The notes below the pieces were generated by a model. The model saw nothing but the letters and a program-made list of their open reading frames with translations, was not told where the DNA came from and did no database searches. Shown here one piece after another: positions 45,554 to 55,026 of a stretch of 64,000 nt of DNA. Source of the stretch: Marinobacter aromaticivorans (GTDB lineage: Bacteria > Pseudomonadota > Gammaproteobacteria > Pseudomonadales > Oleiphilaceae); NCBI RefSeq assembly GCF_002806975.1, contig NZ_NIHD01000005.1, positions 216,518 to 280,517 on the forward strand, read 5' to 3'. Both the position numbers and the translations under genes were made by a program. The stretch's first letter is position 1, and every line of letters starts with the position of its first letter.

Positions 45554-46354
45554 TCAGATATAGTCAACGGGGGCGCGATAGCTGTCCTGACCCATCAGAT
45601 CGATACCACACTCCACATTGCTGACCCAGCTAAGGAACCGGTCAACCATTGTGGCCCCCTCAAAGCGTTTTCCGTGCTGGGGCACAATCATTTCAACATC
45701 CATTTCCCGAACCATGTTGGCCCACAGCCGGCAGACCTTGTTTGAGGCTATGTAGCGCCGGTGGAACCCCGTCATGTGAGGGATGTGACGGTCAAAATCC
45801 TGTACCGGCAGGTGATCGTCTCCACCTCCCATGGATGCACCCAGGTCGCCGGAAAACAGGATTTTCGAGACCGGATCGTAGAATTGAAGATTGCCCACCG
45901 AGTGCATGAAGTGGGCCGGTAGACACTGAAGATAAGAGTCGCCGAATCTGACATTGGCACCTGCATCCGGAATGCTGATGATCCGGTCGTAAACGCTGCC
46001 GCTCAGCTGATTGCTGACAAAGCCTGAAACAAGGTGTGGCAGGAAGCGGGCCCACAGCCTGGAGGTGACAATTTTTGCACCGGTATGAACAATCCAGCGG
46101 TCTATGGCGCCAATAATGTCGGGATCCTGATGGGATGCAAACACAAAGTCCATATCCTTGATGCTCATGTACTTTGATGCGGCCATGGCCAGCGGCGTGT
46201 AGGTAAGGTCACCACCCGGATCAATCAGCGCTTCGTGTTTACCGTCAACGATAAGAAACTGGTTGGACTGGACACCTTCGCCGGTAACCAGGGAATCGAA
46301 CATAAGGCATTTGTGGTGTCCATTATCAAACAGGACAATTGGCTCGTTTGCCAT
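45554..46354 (-). CDS. Oxygen-binding di-iron (ODP) protein, metallo-beta-lactamase fold
   Basis: 266 residues. The di-iron ligand cluster is HQDPDI in place of the HxHxDH of typical beta-lactamase-fold hydrolases, with further His in PAHFMHSVGN, Asp in FSGDLG and His in VPQHGKRF. Such ODP proteins bind O2/Fe and can act as sensors or flavodiiron-like oxidoreductases, but here there is no flavodoxin domain, so it is the FDP-like core alone. Upstream of it lie nested palindromes. Confidence 0.85.
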   Translation of the reverse strand: MANEPIVLFDNGHHKCLMFDSLVTGEGVQSNQFLIVDGKHEALIDPGGDLTYTPLAMAASKYMSIKDMDFVFASHQDPDIIGAIDRWIVHTGAKIVTSRLWARFLPHLVSGFVSNQLSGSVYDRIISIPDAGANVRFGDSYLQCLPAHFMHSVGNLQFYDPVSKILFSGDLGASMGGGDDHLPVQDFDRHIPHMTGFHRRYIASNKVCRLWANMVREMDVEMIVPQHGKRFEGATMVDRFLSWVSNVECGIDLMGQDSYRAPVDYI

Positions 46355-46432
46355 TTTGATCTCCGCAGAATGAAGGCCGGCCGGCGTGGTCCGTTATTGC
46401 AAGTGCGCGGAGAGTACAAAATTGACGAATGA

Positions 46433-46484
46433 CAACAATTGCCTCAGGTCAATTCTCTGATATCAATCAGGTAACGAATTGTTG
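46433..46484. promoter_or_regulatory. Nested inverted repeats upstream of ODP gene
   Basis: CAACAATT (46433-46440) and AATTGTTG (46477-46484) are perfect 8-bp arms; between them CTGAT-ATCA-ATCAG is a smaller palindrome. In the gap between the ODP gene and the SRPBCC gene stop. Operator candidate only. Confidence 0.35.
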
Positions 46485-46500
46485 CGTTTGATAAAGTGGG

Positions 46501-46929
46501 TCAGGCCAGTTCCGGAATCTGCCGGATGCCACGGCGTATGGCGTGCTCCAGGCCAGCGCTCAGCAGTTTGCCCGTGTAGGGCACAATATCGTCAAAGGTA
46601 ATGCGATAGCGCACGCGTGTGTGGCCCTCCGGAGTATCCTCAAAACGAATCCGGCCCAGATGATTACGGATCGGGCTGAGGCTGGTGATGGTGTACTCAA
46701 TCAGCACATCCGGCTCGAAACTGGTGACCGTTTCTTCCAGACCAATAGGGCCAATGCCAAGCTTACGCACAGAGCCCAGGCCGTTAGGGTCTGCCTGGTT
46801 ACTGTTCTTGATTCGTTTGACTGGCGCGCCCAAAAGTTTCCCGAAGGTTTTATGGTCGGCAAATAGCTCGAAAACCCTGCTGCGGGGTACTTCGATGGTT
46901 TCATCAATCTCAAAGGTATGGGTAGCCAT
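46501..46929 (-). CDS. SRPBCC-family protein
   Basis: 142 residues from ATG 46929; a TTG at 46959 is an alternative. START/SRPBCC hydrophobic-pocket fold suggested by TFEIDETIEVPRSRVFELF and FEPDVLIEYTIT with HTRVRYRITFDD. Binds a hydrophobic ligand; ligand unknown. Monocistronic. Confidence 0.75.
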   Translation of the reverse strand: MATHTFEIDETIEVPRSRVFELFADHKTFGKLLGAPVKRIKNSNQADPNGLGSVRKLGIGPIGLEETVTSFEPDVLIEYTITSLSPIRNHLGRIRFEDTPEGHTRVRYRITFDDIVPYTGKLLSAGLEHAIRRGIRQIPELA

Positions 46930-47052
46930 TGGAATGCCCGTTTTATGTTGTTTCTCCAAAGACTAACGGTTCAGGCTCTGCAACAAAAGTCGCAGTTGGC
47001 GGCAGGTTGAGGACTGGCCTGTTAAGCCGTAAACCCGCCAGAGGATTGTCCG

Positions 47053-47928
47053 CTAGTGCCGTGGAGTGTGCCGGTAATCCCTCGGTGACTGTCCCATAAC
47101 CTTCTTGAAAAGCCGGGAAAAATAATAGGCGTCGTCGTAGCCCAGGCGGTGGCTGATTTCTGTGAAGCTCAGTTTAGTTGCGTCCAGCATTTGGCACGCT
47201 CTTTCTACTTTCAGGTGAAGAAAGTGCTGAATGGGAGAGGTGCCTGTCTGCTGCCGGTAGCGGGTAGCAAAGTGAGCGGGGGAAAGACCTGCAAGGTCGG
47301 CAAGCTGTTCCAGAGAAAGGCGCTTGTCGAGATGTTCGTGCATATAGTTGTTGATGGTGTCCAGCTCTGCCTGATGCTGCTGGCTGGTTTCATCAACACT
47401 GATGGGAACGGCCGCAAGCAGCTGTCGCAGGCGGTTGGCGGCGTGAATCAGGCCGCGGGCGCGGAAACCGGTCTGGCGAACGGAAAGCAGGCCGTTAAAA
47501 TCCACAATTAACCGTGGCTGTCGCCCCAGGTGCCGGATGGGTACTGCATCTTCGAACCCCATGTACTTGCGAAACTCCTCTGCCAGTGGCCCTGTGTAGT
47601 GCACCCAGTGAATGGTCCAGGGGTTGTCCGGGTCTGCGGTGTAACGATGGTTGGCGCCGGCGGGCAACAGCAGAAGATCCCCTGCTTCCATGGTATGAGG
47701 CTCGCCCTTTACGCTCAAAAATGCCCGTCCTTCAGTGCAGTAAATCAAAAGATTGTCGCGATGGTGTTCCCTGTGCATGTGGTGGCCTGACGCGCGCCGA
47801 TAATGGCCAAACGCCAGTGGGTAGAGATCCCGGGTAAGGGGGTGCTCAGACAAAAGGCTCACAATGGGGGTTGGTACTACGTAGCGAATGCTGTCTTTGG
47901 GAACAGGCCATTGGGAGGTTTGTGCCAT
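47053..47928 (-). CDS. AraC-family regulator of valine catabolism (MmsR-like)
   Basis: 291 residues: N-terminal cupin (HREHHRDNLLIYCTEGRAFL, AGDLLLLPAGANHRY) and two C-terminal AraC HTHs (LSLEQLADLAGLSPAHFATR, LSFTEISHRLGYDDAYYFSR). Divergent from mmsA. In Pseudomonas an AraC-type activator MmsR sits beside mmsAB, so the same role is proposed by position. Confidence 0.88.
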   Translation of the reverse strand: MAQTSQWPVPKDSIRYVVPTPIVSLLSEHPLTRDLYPLAFGHYRRASGHHMHREHHRDNLLIYCTEGRAFLSVKGEPHTMEAGDLLLLPAGANHRYTADPDNPWTIHWVHYTGPLAEEFRKYMGFEDAVPIRHLGRQPRLIVDFNGLLSVRQTGFRARGLIHAANRLRQLLAAVPISVDETSQQHQAELDTINNYMHEHLDKRLSLEQLADLAGLSPAHFATRYRQQTGTSPIQHFLHLKVERACQMLDATKLSFTEISHRLGYDDAYYFSRLFKKVMGQSPRDYRHTPRH

Positions 47929-47965
47929 GTTTGTTGCTACCGTTTAGAGTGCGGCAATCGAAAGA

Positions 47966-47997
47966 TAGTCCATCATGAGCGAAATTTAGTCAATCAT
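47966..47997. promoter_or_regulatory. 21-bp-spaced direct repeats, candidate AraC-type operator
   Basis: TAGTCCATCAT (47966-47976) and TAGTCAATCAT (47987-47997) match at 10 of 11 positions, 21 bp apart (two helical turns), in the 164-bp gap between the AraC-type gene and mmsA. Confidence 0.6.
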
Positions 47998-48092
47998 CAA
48001 GGCTGGGTGGGCGTGCTAAGGTCTATCCATACCTTGCTAGAGCAGCAAAGCTTTAGTTCGTTTCCCGCAAAACAACAAACAGGGGTTTTGAT

Positions 48093-49583
48093 ATGAAAAA
48101 CGTTCCACTGTACCTGGCCGGCGAATTTGTTCAGAGCCAGACCAGCGAATGGATTGACGTGACCAACCCGGCCACCAACGAAGTGATTGCCAAGGCTCCG
48201 TGCACCACCGATGCCGAGATGCGCAAAGCGATTGAGGCTGCGGGTGAGATGTTCAAAACCTGGAAAGAGGTTCCGGTTTCCGAACGTGCGCGGGTCATGC
48301 TGCGTTACCAGGCACTGCTGAAAGAACACCACGATGAAATTGCTGAAATCCTGTCCCAGGAAACCGGCAAAACCTTTGACGATGCCAAGGGCGACGTTTG
48401 GCGCGGCATTGAAGTGGTTGAACATGCGGCCAACATTCCCTCCCTGATGATGGGTGAAACTGTCGAAAACGTTGCGCGGGAGGTGGACACCCACTCCTGG
48501 ATTCAGCCTTTGGGCGTGTGTGCCGGCATTACACCGTTTAATTTCCCGGCGATGATTCCCCTGTGGATGTTCCCCATGGCCATTGCCTGCGGTAACACCT
48601 TCATTCTCAAACCCTCCGAGCAGGATCCGCTCACTCCTATGCGCCTTGCCGAGCTGTTTGAAGAAGCCGGTGCGCCCAAGGGTGTTCTGCAGGTTGTGCA
48701 CGGGGGTAAGGAACAGGTGGATGTGCTGCTCACCGATCCCGCGATTAAAGCTGTGTCTTTCGTGGGGTCTGTGCCGGTTGGCCGTTATATCTACGAAACC
48801 GGTACCCGCCACATGAAGCGCGTTCAGAGCTTTGCCGGCGCCAAGAACCACATGGTTATCATGCCGGATGCAGACAAGCAGCAGGTTATTAATGCCCTCG
48901 TCGGTGCGTCTGTGGGTGCGGCTGGCCAGCGTTGCATGGCTATTTCCGTAGCCGTATTTGTGGGTGAGGCCCAGGCCTGGATTCCGGAACTGAAAGAAGC
49001 CATGGCAAAAGTTCGCCCGGGTGCCTGGAACGACTCCGGCGCCAGCTATGGCCCGGTGATCTCGCCCAAAGCCAAGGATCGTGTTGAAGCACTCATTGCC
49101 AGCGGCGAAGCCCAGGGCGCAAACCTGCTTCTGGATGGCCGTGGCTGCACGGTGGATGGTTTGCCCGATGGCAACTGGGTTGGCCCCACCCTGTTCTCGG
49201 GCGTAACCACCGAGATGGACATCTACAATGAAGAAATCTTCGGCCCGGTGCTCGCGTGTATGGAAGAAGACAGCCTGGCCGATGCCATTGCGCTGATCAA
49301 CAAGAGCCCCTATGGCAACGGTGTATCCATCTTCACCAGTTCCGGCGGTGCTGCCCGCAAGTTCCAGCATGAAATCGAAGTGGGCCAGGTGGGCGTTAAC
49401 ATCCCCATTCCTGTGCCTCTGCCGTTTTTCTCCTTCACCGGCTGGAAAGGATCCTTCTACGGTGATCAGCATGCGTACGGCAAACAGGCGGTGCGCTTCT
49501 ATACTGAGACCAAAACGGTTACATCACGCTGGTTCTCCAGTGAGGCGTCGACGGAAGCAAACTTCTCTATCCAGTTGCGTTAA
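48093..49583 (+). CDS. mmsA: Methylmalonate-semialdehyde dehydrogenase
   Basis: 496 residues, ALDH family, with catalytic Cys in GQRCMAI, Glu/NAD region in [10 protein letters not shown] and C-terminal signature NEEIFGPVL. The CoA-dependent enzyme converts methylmalonate semialdehyde to propionyl-CoA in valine degradation. CAGGGG precedes the ATG. A strong terminator follows its stop. Confidence 0.95.
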   Translation: MKNVPLYLAGEFVQSQTSEWIDVTNPATNEVIAKAPCTTDAEMRKAIEAAGEMFKTWKEVPVSERARVMLRYQALLKEHHDEIAEILSQETGKTFDDAKGDVWRGIEVVEHAANIPSLMMGETVENVAREVDTHSWIQPLGVCAGITPFNFPAMIPLWMFPMAIACGNTFILKPSEQDPLTPMRLAELFEEAGAPKGVLQVVHGGKEQVDVLLTDPAIKAVSFVGSVPVGRYIYETGTRHMKRVQSFAGAKNHMVIMPDADKQQVINALVGASVGAAGQRCMAISVAVFVGEAQAWIPELKEAMAKVRPGAWNDSGASYGPVISPKAKDRVEALIASGEAQGANLLLDGRGCTVDGLPDGNWVGPTLFSGVTTEMDIYNEEIFGPVLACMEEDSLADAIALINKSPYGNGVSIFTSSGGAARKFQHEIEVGQVGVNIPIPVPLPFFSFTGWKGSFYGDQHAYGKQAVRFYTETKTVTSRWFSSEASTEANFSIQLR

Positions 49584-49606
49584 TTGCGTTGACGGTGGGA
49601 TTGCCT

Positions 49607-49635
49607 GGGCCGGAACCTGTTTCCGGCCCCTTTTT
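49607..49635 (+). terminator. Intrinsic terminator after mmsA
   Basis: GGGCCGGAA (49607-49615) pairs with TTCCGGCCC (49621-49629), then CTTTTT. It separates mmsA from the rest of the valine cluster. Confidence 0.8.
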
Positions 49636-49654
49636 CATCCCGCGTGACCAGGGA

Positions 49655-49711
49655 CTCTTGAATCTGGCTGGGGCCCTTGAATCTGGCTGAGGCTCTTGAA
49701 ACTGGAGAGAA
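49655..49711. repeat. 19-bp tandem repeat before the acyl-CoA dehydrogenase
   Basis: Three copies with exact 19-bp period (49655-49673, 49674-49692, 49693-49711) beginning YTCTTGAATCTGGCT-like; the third is degenerate and contains the ribosome-site region GGAGAG. Confidence 0.7.
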
Positions 49712-49714
49712 ACG

Positions 49715-50881
49715 ATGGACTTTAACCTGACTGAAGATCAGCTGGCGTTCCGCGAAGCGGCACGTGCCTTTGCTGAAAAAACCATGGCGCCCCATGCGGC
49801 CAAATGGGATGACGAACACATCTTCCCGGTTGATGTACTGAAAGAAGCCGGCGAAATGGGCTTTATGGGGATTTACACCCCGGAAGCGCTTGGCGGCATG
49901 GGACTTTCCCGGCTGGACACTTCCGTAATTGTGGAAGAACTGGCCGCTGCCTGCCCCTCAACGGCGGCGTTCATTACCATTCATAATATGGCGACCTGGA
50001 TGGTGGCGAGCTTTGCGGCCGATGACCTCAGGCAGGAAATCGTTCCCAAGCTGGCCAGTGGCCAATGGCTTGCGTCTTACTGTCTTACGGAGCCCGGTGC
50101 CGGTTCCGATGCGGCCAGCCTGCGAACCAAAGCGGTTCGGGACGGCGACAGTTATGTGATCAATGGCAGCAAGGTGTTCATATCCGGCGCCGGCGATACC
50201 GATATTCTTGTGTTGATGGCTCGGACCGGCGCGCCGGATTCAGGCTCCAGGGGAATTTCCACCTTTGTAATCCCTGCAGATGCGGAAGGCATTTCCTACG
50301 GCAAGAACGAAGAAAAAATGGGCTGGCACAGCCAGCCTACCCGGATGATCAATCTCGAGAACGTCCGTATTCCCGCAACCAATCGGGTGGGCGAAGAGGG
50401 CGACGGATTCGCCATTGCCATGAAGGGGCTTGATGGCGGTCGCCTCAATATTGCCACCTGCTCACTGGGCGGGGCGCAGGCCGCGTTACTCAGAGCCCGC
50501 AACTACATGCACGAACGGCAGCAGTTCGGCAAACCCCTGGCCGCCTTTCAGGCCCTGCAATTCAAGCTGGCAGATATGGCGACCAATCTGGTGGCGGCCC
50601 GGCAGATGGTGCGCCTCGGTGCCTTCAAGCTGGACAGGGGAGATACCGAAGCCACTTTGCACTGCGCCATGGCCAAACGGTTCGCAACCGACGTCTGCTT
50701 TGATGTGGTGAATGATGCACTGCAACTGCACGGTGGTTACGGTTATATCCGGGAATACCCTCTGGAGCGTTATTTGCGCGATTTGCGTGTGCACCAGATT
50801 CTGGAAGGTACCAATGAAATCATGCGGTTAATTGTTGCCCGTCGCCTGCTGGATGACGGTGTGGCCGAGGCCATTCAATAA
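49715..50881 (+). CDS. Isobutyryl-CoA dehydrogenase (acyl-CoA dehydrogenase)
   Basis: 388 residues with FAD motifs YCLTEPGAGSDAA and FISGAGDTD, HGGYGYIREYP and catalytic Glu in ILEGTNEIMR. Position within the mms cluster and length suggest isobutyryl-CoA as substrate (valine pathway), giving methacrylyl-CoA. AGAGAA precedes ATG 49715. Confidence 0.9.
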   Translation: MDFNLTEDQLAFREAARAFAEKTMAPHAAKWDDEHIFPVDVLKEAGEMGFMGIYTPEALGGMGLSRLDTSVIVEELAAACPSTAAFITIHNMATWMVASFAADDLRQEIVPKLASGQWLASYCLTEPGAGSDAASLRTKAVRDGDSYVINGSKVFISGAGDTDILVLMARTGAPDSGSRGISTFVIPADAEGISYGKNEEKMGWHSQPTRMINLENVRIPATNRVGEEGDGFAIAMKGLDGGRLNIATCSLGGAQAALLRARNYMHERQQFGKPLAAFQALQFKLADMATNLVAARQMVRLGAFKLDRGDTEATLHCAMAKRFATDVCFDVVNDALQLHGGYGYIREYPLERYLRDLRVHQILEGTNEIMRLIVARRLLDDGVAEAIQ

Positions 50882-50909
50882 CTCGCAAAAAAATAACAGG
50901 AGAAGGAAG

Positions 50910-51689
50910 ATGAGCGATCTGATTCAGCTCGAAAAACGCGGACACATTGCGATACTGACCATCAATAACCCGCCGGCCAATACCTGGACGGCGGAGTCCC
51001 TGCCTGCACTGACCAAAATCGTTCGCGAACTCAACGAAGACAGGAACATTTTTGCGCTGGTTCTGACCGGGCAGGGCGAGAAATTCTTCTCCGCCGGGGC
51101 TGATCTTAAAACCTTTGCCGATGGCGACAAGGCCCGGGCGAATGAAATGGCTCAGCTCTTTGGTGAGGCCTTCGCGGCATTGACGGCGTTCCGGGGAGTA
51201 TCCATTGCGGCTGTGAACGGCTACGCCATGGGTGGAGGCCTTGAGTGTGCGCTGGCCTGTGATATCCGCATCGCCGAAGAGCATGCCCAGATGGCATTGC
51301 CGGAAGCAACCGTTGGCTTGCTGCCCTGTGCTGGTGGCACCCAGAACCTGCCCTGGCTCGTGGGAGAGGGCTGGGCCAAGCGCATGATCCTGTGTGGCGA
51401 GCGGGTCAAGGCCGAGAAAGCACTGCAGATTGGCCTGGTTGAAGAGGTTGTTGAAAGCGGCAAGAGCCTGGATAAGGCTCTGGAGCTGGCTGAAATGGCG
51501 TGCAAACAGAGCCCGTCCTCCGTCGCCCGCTGCAAGACGCTGGTGATGAGTTCCCGGGATGGCCGCAGCCACTCGGACAGCTGGCGCATGGAGCGTGAGC
51601 TGTTTGTTGAACTGTTCTCAACGGAAGACCAGAAAGAAGGTGTGAACGCCTTCCTGGAAAAACGTAAGCCGGAATGGAAAAACCGCTGA
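50910..51689 (+). CDS. Enoyl-CoA hydratase, valine pathway
   Basis: 259 residues from ATG 50910 after AGGAGAAGGAAG. Crotonase: oxyanion SAGADLKTF and AMGGGLECALACD, with two catalytic glutamates (GGLE and LPEATVG). Hydrates methacrylyl-CoA to 3-hydroxyisobutyryl-CoA in this context. Confidence 0.88.
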   Translation: MSDLIQLEKRGHIAILTINNPPANTWTAESLPALTKIVRELNEDRNIFALVLTGQGEKFFSAGADLKTFADGDKARANEMAQLFGEAFAALTAFRGVSIAAVNGYAMGGGLECALACDIRIAEEHAQMALPEATVGLLPCAGGTQNLPWLVGEGWAKRMILCGERVKAEKALQIGLVEEVVESGKSLDKALELAEMACKQSPSSVARCKTLVMSSRDGRSHSDSWRMERELFVELFSTEDQKEGVNAFLEKRKPEWKNR

Positions 51690-51731
51690 AAGCCCTTCAA
51701 TCACTGAGGCTCACCGGTTCAAGGAATTTTT

Positions 51732-52832
51732 ATGAGTAATCAATCTGCAAAAAACAATCAGCCAATTGTTTTTGAAGAATGGAAAACCGCAGACGGCGCG
51801 CTGATTGCCGTGGCCCGGCTGAATACGCCCAAGACCCTCAACTCACTTTCGCTTGAGATGATCCGGATGCTGACGCCACAGCTCAGAAACTGGGCTGAGG
51901 ATGATCGCGTTCGTGCCGTCTGGATCGAAGCTGAGGGCGACAAAGCCTTTTGCGCCGGCGGCGATATTGTGGCGCTATACAGGAGCATGACCGAACCACA
52001 AAGTGGCGGTGGTGCCAGTTTGGGCGAGCTCTTCTTTACCGAAGAATACGAACTGGATTATCTGATCCACTCGTATCCGAAGCCGGTTGTTTGCTGGGGG
52101 CATGGCATAGTTATGGGTGGTGGCATTGGCATTATGGCCGGTGCTTCCCACAGGGTGGTTACCGAAGCATCCATGCTGGCCATGCCGGAAAGCAGTATCG
52201 GCCTCTATCCGGATGTGGCAGCCGGCTGGTTTCTGAACCGCACCCCCGGGCGCACAGGGCTGTTTCTGGGTTTGACCGGCGCCCGCATGAACGCGGCAGA
52301 CGCAATGTTTGTCGGCCTCGCCGACCGGTTTATCAAACATGAACTGAAAGCCGCCGTGGTTGCGGATCTGACCGCACACAACTGGCAGGGCGAGGACGCC
52401 TTTGCTGTAGTAGGTAGTGTGCTCCGGCAGCACGAAGACCAGAGTAATGATGTTTTGCCCGACTCCCGGGTACGGGCTCATTTCGACGAAATCAACCGTG
52501 TCACTGACGCCGACACCCTGGCCGATATGGTCGCCCAGATGAAAGAACTCTCGGCTGGTGAAGGCTGGCTTGCCAAGGCAACCACACCTCTGGAAACGGC
52601 ATCGCCCACGTCGCTGGCATTGTGCTGGCAACACTTGCGCAATTGCCGCCTGGACAGTCTTCGGGAAGTCCTTGATAAAGAGCTTACGCTTTCCAAAAAC
52701 TGCCTCAGCAAAGGGGAGTTTGCCGAGGGTGTGCGTGCGCTCCTGATTGACAAGGACAAGCAGCCACGCTGGCGCTACGCCTCGCTGGAAGAAATGGACA
52801 GCGACTGGATTGACAGTTTTTTCGAGAACTAG
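51732..52832 (+). CDS. 3-hydroxyisobutyryl-CoA hydrolase
   Basis: 366 residues, longer than hydratases and typical of HIBCH. CAGGDIVALY, GHGIVMGGGIGIM, MPESSIGLYPDVAAGWFL with catalytic Glu and Asp. It splits 3-hydroxyisobutyryl-CoA to release CoA before MmsB. Starts 42 bp after the hydratase. Confidence 0.92.
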   Translation: MSNQSAKNNQPIVFEEWKTADGALIAVARLNTPKTLNSLSLEMIRMLTPQLRNWAEDDRVRAVWIEAEGDKAFCAGGDIVALYRSMTEPQSGGGASLGELFFTEEYELDYLIHSYPKPVVCWGHGIVMGGGIGIMAGASHRVVTEASMLAMPESSIGLYPDVAAGWFLNRTPGRTGLFLGLTGARMNAADAMFVGLADRFIKHELKAAVVADLTAHNWQGEDAFAVVGSVLRQHEDQSNDVLPDSRVRAHFDEINRVTDADTLADMVAQMKELSAGEGWLAKATTPLETASPTSLALCWQHLRNCRLDSLREVLDKELTLSKNCLSKGEFAEGVRALLIDKDKQPRWRYASLEEMDSDWIDSFFEN

Positions 52833-52895
52833 CCAAACAGGCCGCCGGAGCAGAACGCGGCCCACTCAACCGAATACAAAAACAAGGGGATGATT

Positions 52896-53783
52896 ATGGC
52901 AACGATTACCTTTATTGGCCTGGGCAACATGGGTGGCCCCATGGCCAGCAACCTTGTAAAAGCCGGTCACGACGTAACTGTGTTTGACCTGTCAAAAGAC
53001 GCAGTGGCAGCACTGGTTTCTGAAGGGGCAAAAACCGCAGACACCGCCCACGAAGCGGCGAAAGGTGCTGAGTGTGTGATTACCATGCTGCCGGCAGGCA
53101 AGCACGTTGAAGCTGTGTATCTGGGGGAAGATGGTTTGCTGGCGGCTCTGCCGGATGGCACTCTGGTGATTGATTCGTCTACCATCTCGCCGGAAACCGC
53201 TCGTGGTGTAGCAGAACAGGCCGAAGCCAGGCGCATTCCATTCCTGGATGCCCCGGTTTCCGGTGGTGTGGGTGGTGCCAAAGCGGGCACATTGACCTTT
53301 ATCTGTGGCGGTGATGAGGACACCTACAACAAAGCAAAACCAATTCTGGAAAGCATGGGCAAGAATATCTTCCATGCCGGCGATCACGGTGCCGGCCAGG
53401 TTGCCAAAATCTGCAACAACATGCTGTTGGCCATTCTGATGGCAGGCACCAGTGAAGCCTTGGCGCTGGGTGTGAAAAACGGGCTGGATCCTGCAGTTCT
53501 CTCGGAAGTCATGAAGCAGAGTTCCGGTGGCAACTGGGCGTTGAACGTATACAACCCCTGGCCTGGCGTGATGGAAGGGGTACCCGCATCCCGGGGGTAC
53601 GAAGGCGGTTTTCTGGTCAACCTGATGAACAAGGATCTTGGCCTGGCTTTCGATAATGCCGTAAAGAATCATGCTGCCATTCCCATGGGTTCTCTCGCCC
53701 GCAACCTGTTTGAGCTGCACGCCGGGCAGGGCAATGGGACTCTGGATTTCTCCAGTATCCAGCGTCTTTACAAGCCTGAGTGA
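52896..53783 (+). CDS. mmsB: 3-hydroxyisobutyrate dehydrogenase
   Basis: 295 residues from ATG 52896 (AAGGGG six bases upstream; an ATG two codons earlier sits on that site). IGLGNMGGPMASNL binds NAD, DAPVSGGVGGAKAG and catalytic Lys in GAGQVAKICNN. Oxidises 3-hydroxyisobutyrate to methylmalonate semialdehyde for MmsA. Two terminators follow. Confidence 0.95.
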   Translation: MATITFIGLGNMGGPMASNLVKAGHDVTVFDLSKDAVAALVSEGAKTADTAHEAAKGAECVITMLPAGKHVEAVYLGEDGLLAALPDGTLVIDSSTISPETARGVAEQAEARRIPFLDAPVSGGVGGAKAGTLTFICGGDEDTYNKAKPILESMGKNIFHAGDHGAGQVAKICNNMLLAILMAGTSEALALGVKNGLDPAVLSEVMKQSSGGNWALNVYNPWPGVMEGVPASRGYEGGFLVNLMNKDLGLAFDNAVKNHAAIPMGSLARNLFELHAGQGNGTLDFSSIQRLYKPE

Positions 53784-53790
53784 TACCTGC

Positions 53791-53849
53791 CGGGGCACAG
53801 CCTTCTGTGCCCCGTAATTCCTACCGAAAAGAGCCTTTTCCGGCTTTTT
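53791..53849 (+). terminator. Two hairpins after mmsB
   Basis: CGGGGCACAG-CCTT-CTGTGCCCCG (53791-53814) is a perfect 10-bp stem; a second smaller stem AGCC...GGCT with TTTTT lies at 53827-53849. Confidence 0.75.
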
Positions 53850-53980
53850 ATTTCTGAGCGTCAGCGTAAAAATCCGTTGAGCAAGGTAACTATAAGTAGG
53901 ACAATTAATTTCCTTATTAGTGGATCGGTCACGAATATAACGTAGCCGGTTTCTGGTCACGGTTGCGGGCTACTTTACCT

Positions 53981-54913
53981 ATGCTGACGAACACCTTTGT
54001 GCTTTATTTATCGACAGTGCTGATCTGGGGATCGACATTTATTGCGATCCCTCTGCAGTTGGGTGAAGTGCCCGGCGATGTCTCCATTGCCTACCGGTTT
54101 GGCCTGTCTGCGCTGGTGCTGATGCTTTGGTGCAGCTTCACACGCCGGAATTTGAGATTCGGCTTTCGTCAGCATCTCTGGATGGCAGGGCAGGGCCTGA
54201 TGCTGTTCGGGTTTAATTATATGCTGGTTTATCAGGCTTCCGCCGATATCACCAGTGGATTGATTGCGGTGGTGTTCTCCACAATTATTGTGATGAACAT
54301 CATCAACGGCGCCCTGTTTTTTGGCAATCGCGTGCCGCGCGCGGTTATCGGGGGAGCCGCTCTCGGACTTGTGGGTATCTGCCTGGTGTTTCTGCCCGAA
54401 GTTCGCGCTCTGGACGCAGATGGCACTACCTTGCGCGCCATCATCCTGAGCCTGTTAGGAACCTTCATCACTTCTTTCGGGAACATGCTCTCCGCCCGCA
54501 ATCAGTTATCAAAGCTGCCCGTTATGCAAACCAATGCCTATGGCATGGCCTACGGTGCCCTTGCGCTGGCGCTGATTGCCTGGGGCAGGGGGGAAATGTT
54601 TTCGTTCGAGGCTACCTGGACTTATACGGGCTCTCTGGCCTATCTGGCTCTGGTAGGGTCGGTGCTGGGTTTCGGAAGCTTCCTCACGCTGCTCGGGCGA
54701 ATAGGGCCGGAGCGTGCAGCCTACTGCATGGTACTTTTCCCGATTGTGGCGCTTGCGCTTTCTACGGTGTTTGAAGATTACCACTGGACGGCCGAAGCGG
54801 TTGCCGGTGTCTCGCTGGTGCTTGCCGGTAACCTGCTGGTGATTGTGCCCAAAGAAAAAATGCAACGGGTGTGGCGGATGTTCCGGCCTGCTTACAGTCG
54901 CCCCGCCGAGTAA
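53981..54913 (+). CDS. EamA/DMT-family transporter
   Basis: 310 residues from ATG 53981, about ten transmembrane helices in two EamA repeats (TVLIWGSTFIAIPLQL; GSVLGFGSFLTLLGRIGPER). Drug/metabolite exporter fold; substrate not predictable. Preceding TTG at 53963 lacks a ribosome site. Confidence 0.88.
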   Translation: MLTNTFVLYLSTVLIWGSTFIAIPLQLGEVPGDVSIAYRFGLSALVLMLWCSFTRRNLRFGFRQHLWMAGQGLMLFGFNYMLVYQASADITSGLIAVVFSTIIVMNIINGALFFGNRVPRAVIGGAALGLVGICLVFLPEVRALDADGTTLRAIILSLLGTFITSFGNMLSARNQLSKLPVMQTNAYGMAYGALALALIAWGRGEMFSFEATWTYTGSLAYLALVGSVLGFGSFLTLLGRIGPERAAYCMVLFPIVALALSTVFEDYHWTAEAVAGVSLVLAGNLLVIVPKEKMQRVWRMFRPAYSRPAE

Positions 54914-55026
54914 ACGCGGCACCAGGCAATGAACGGCGCGAGGTATGAGTGGCGCGGTGTTGCGTCTATAATGGCCGCCCTGCATGGCCGAAGCGCGCCG
55001 AATTCTACGAACCGGGTACCCTCGCA

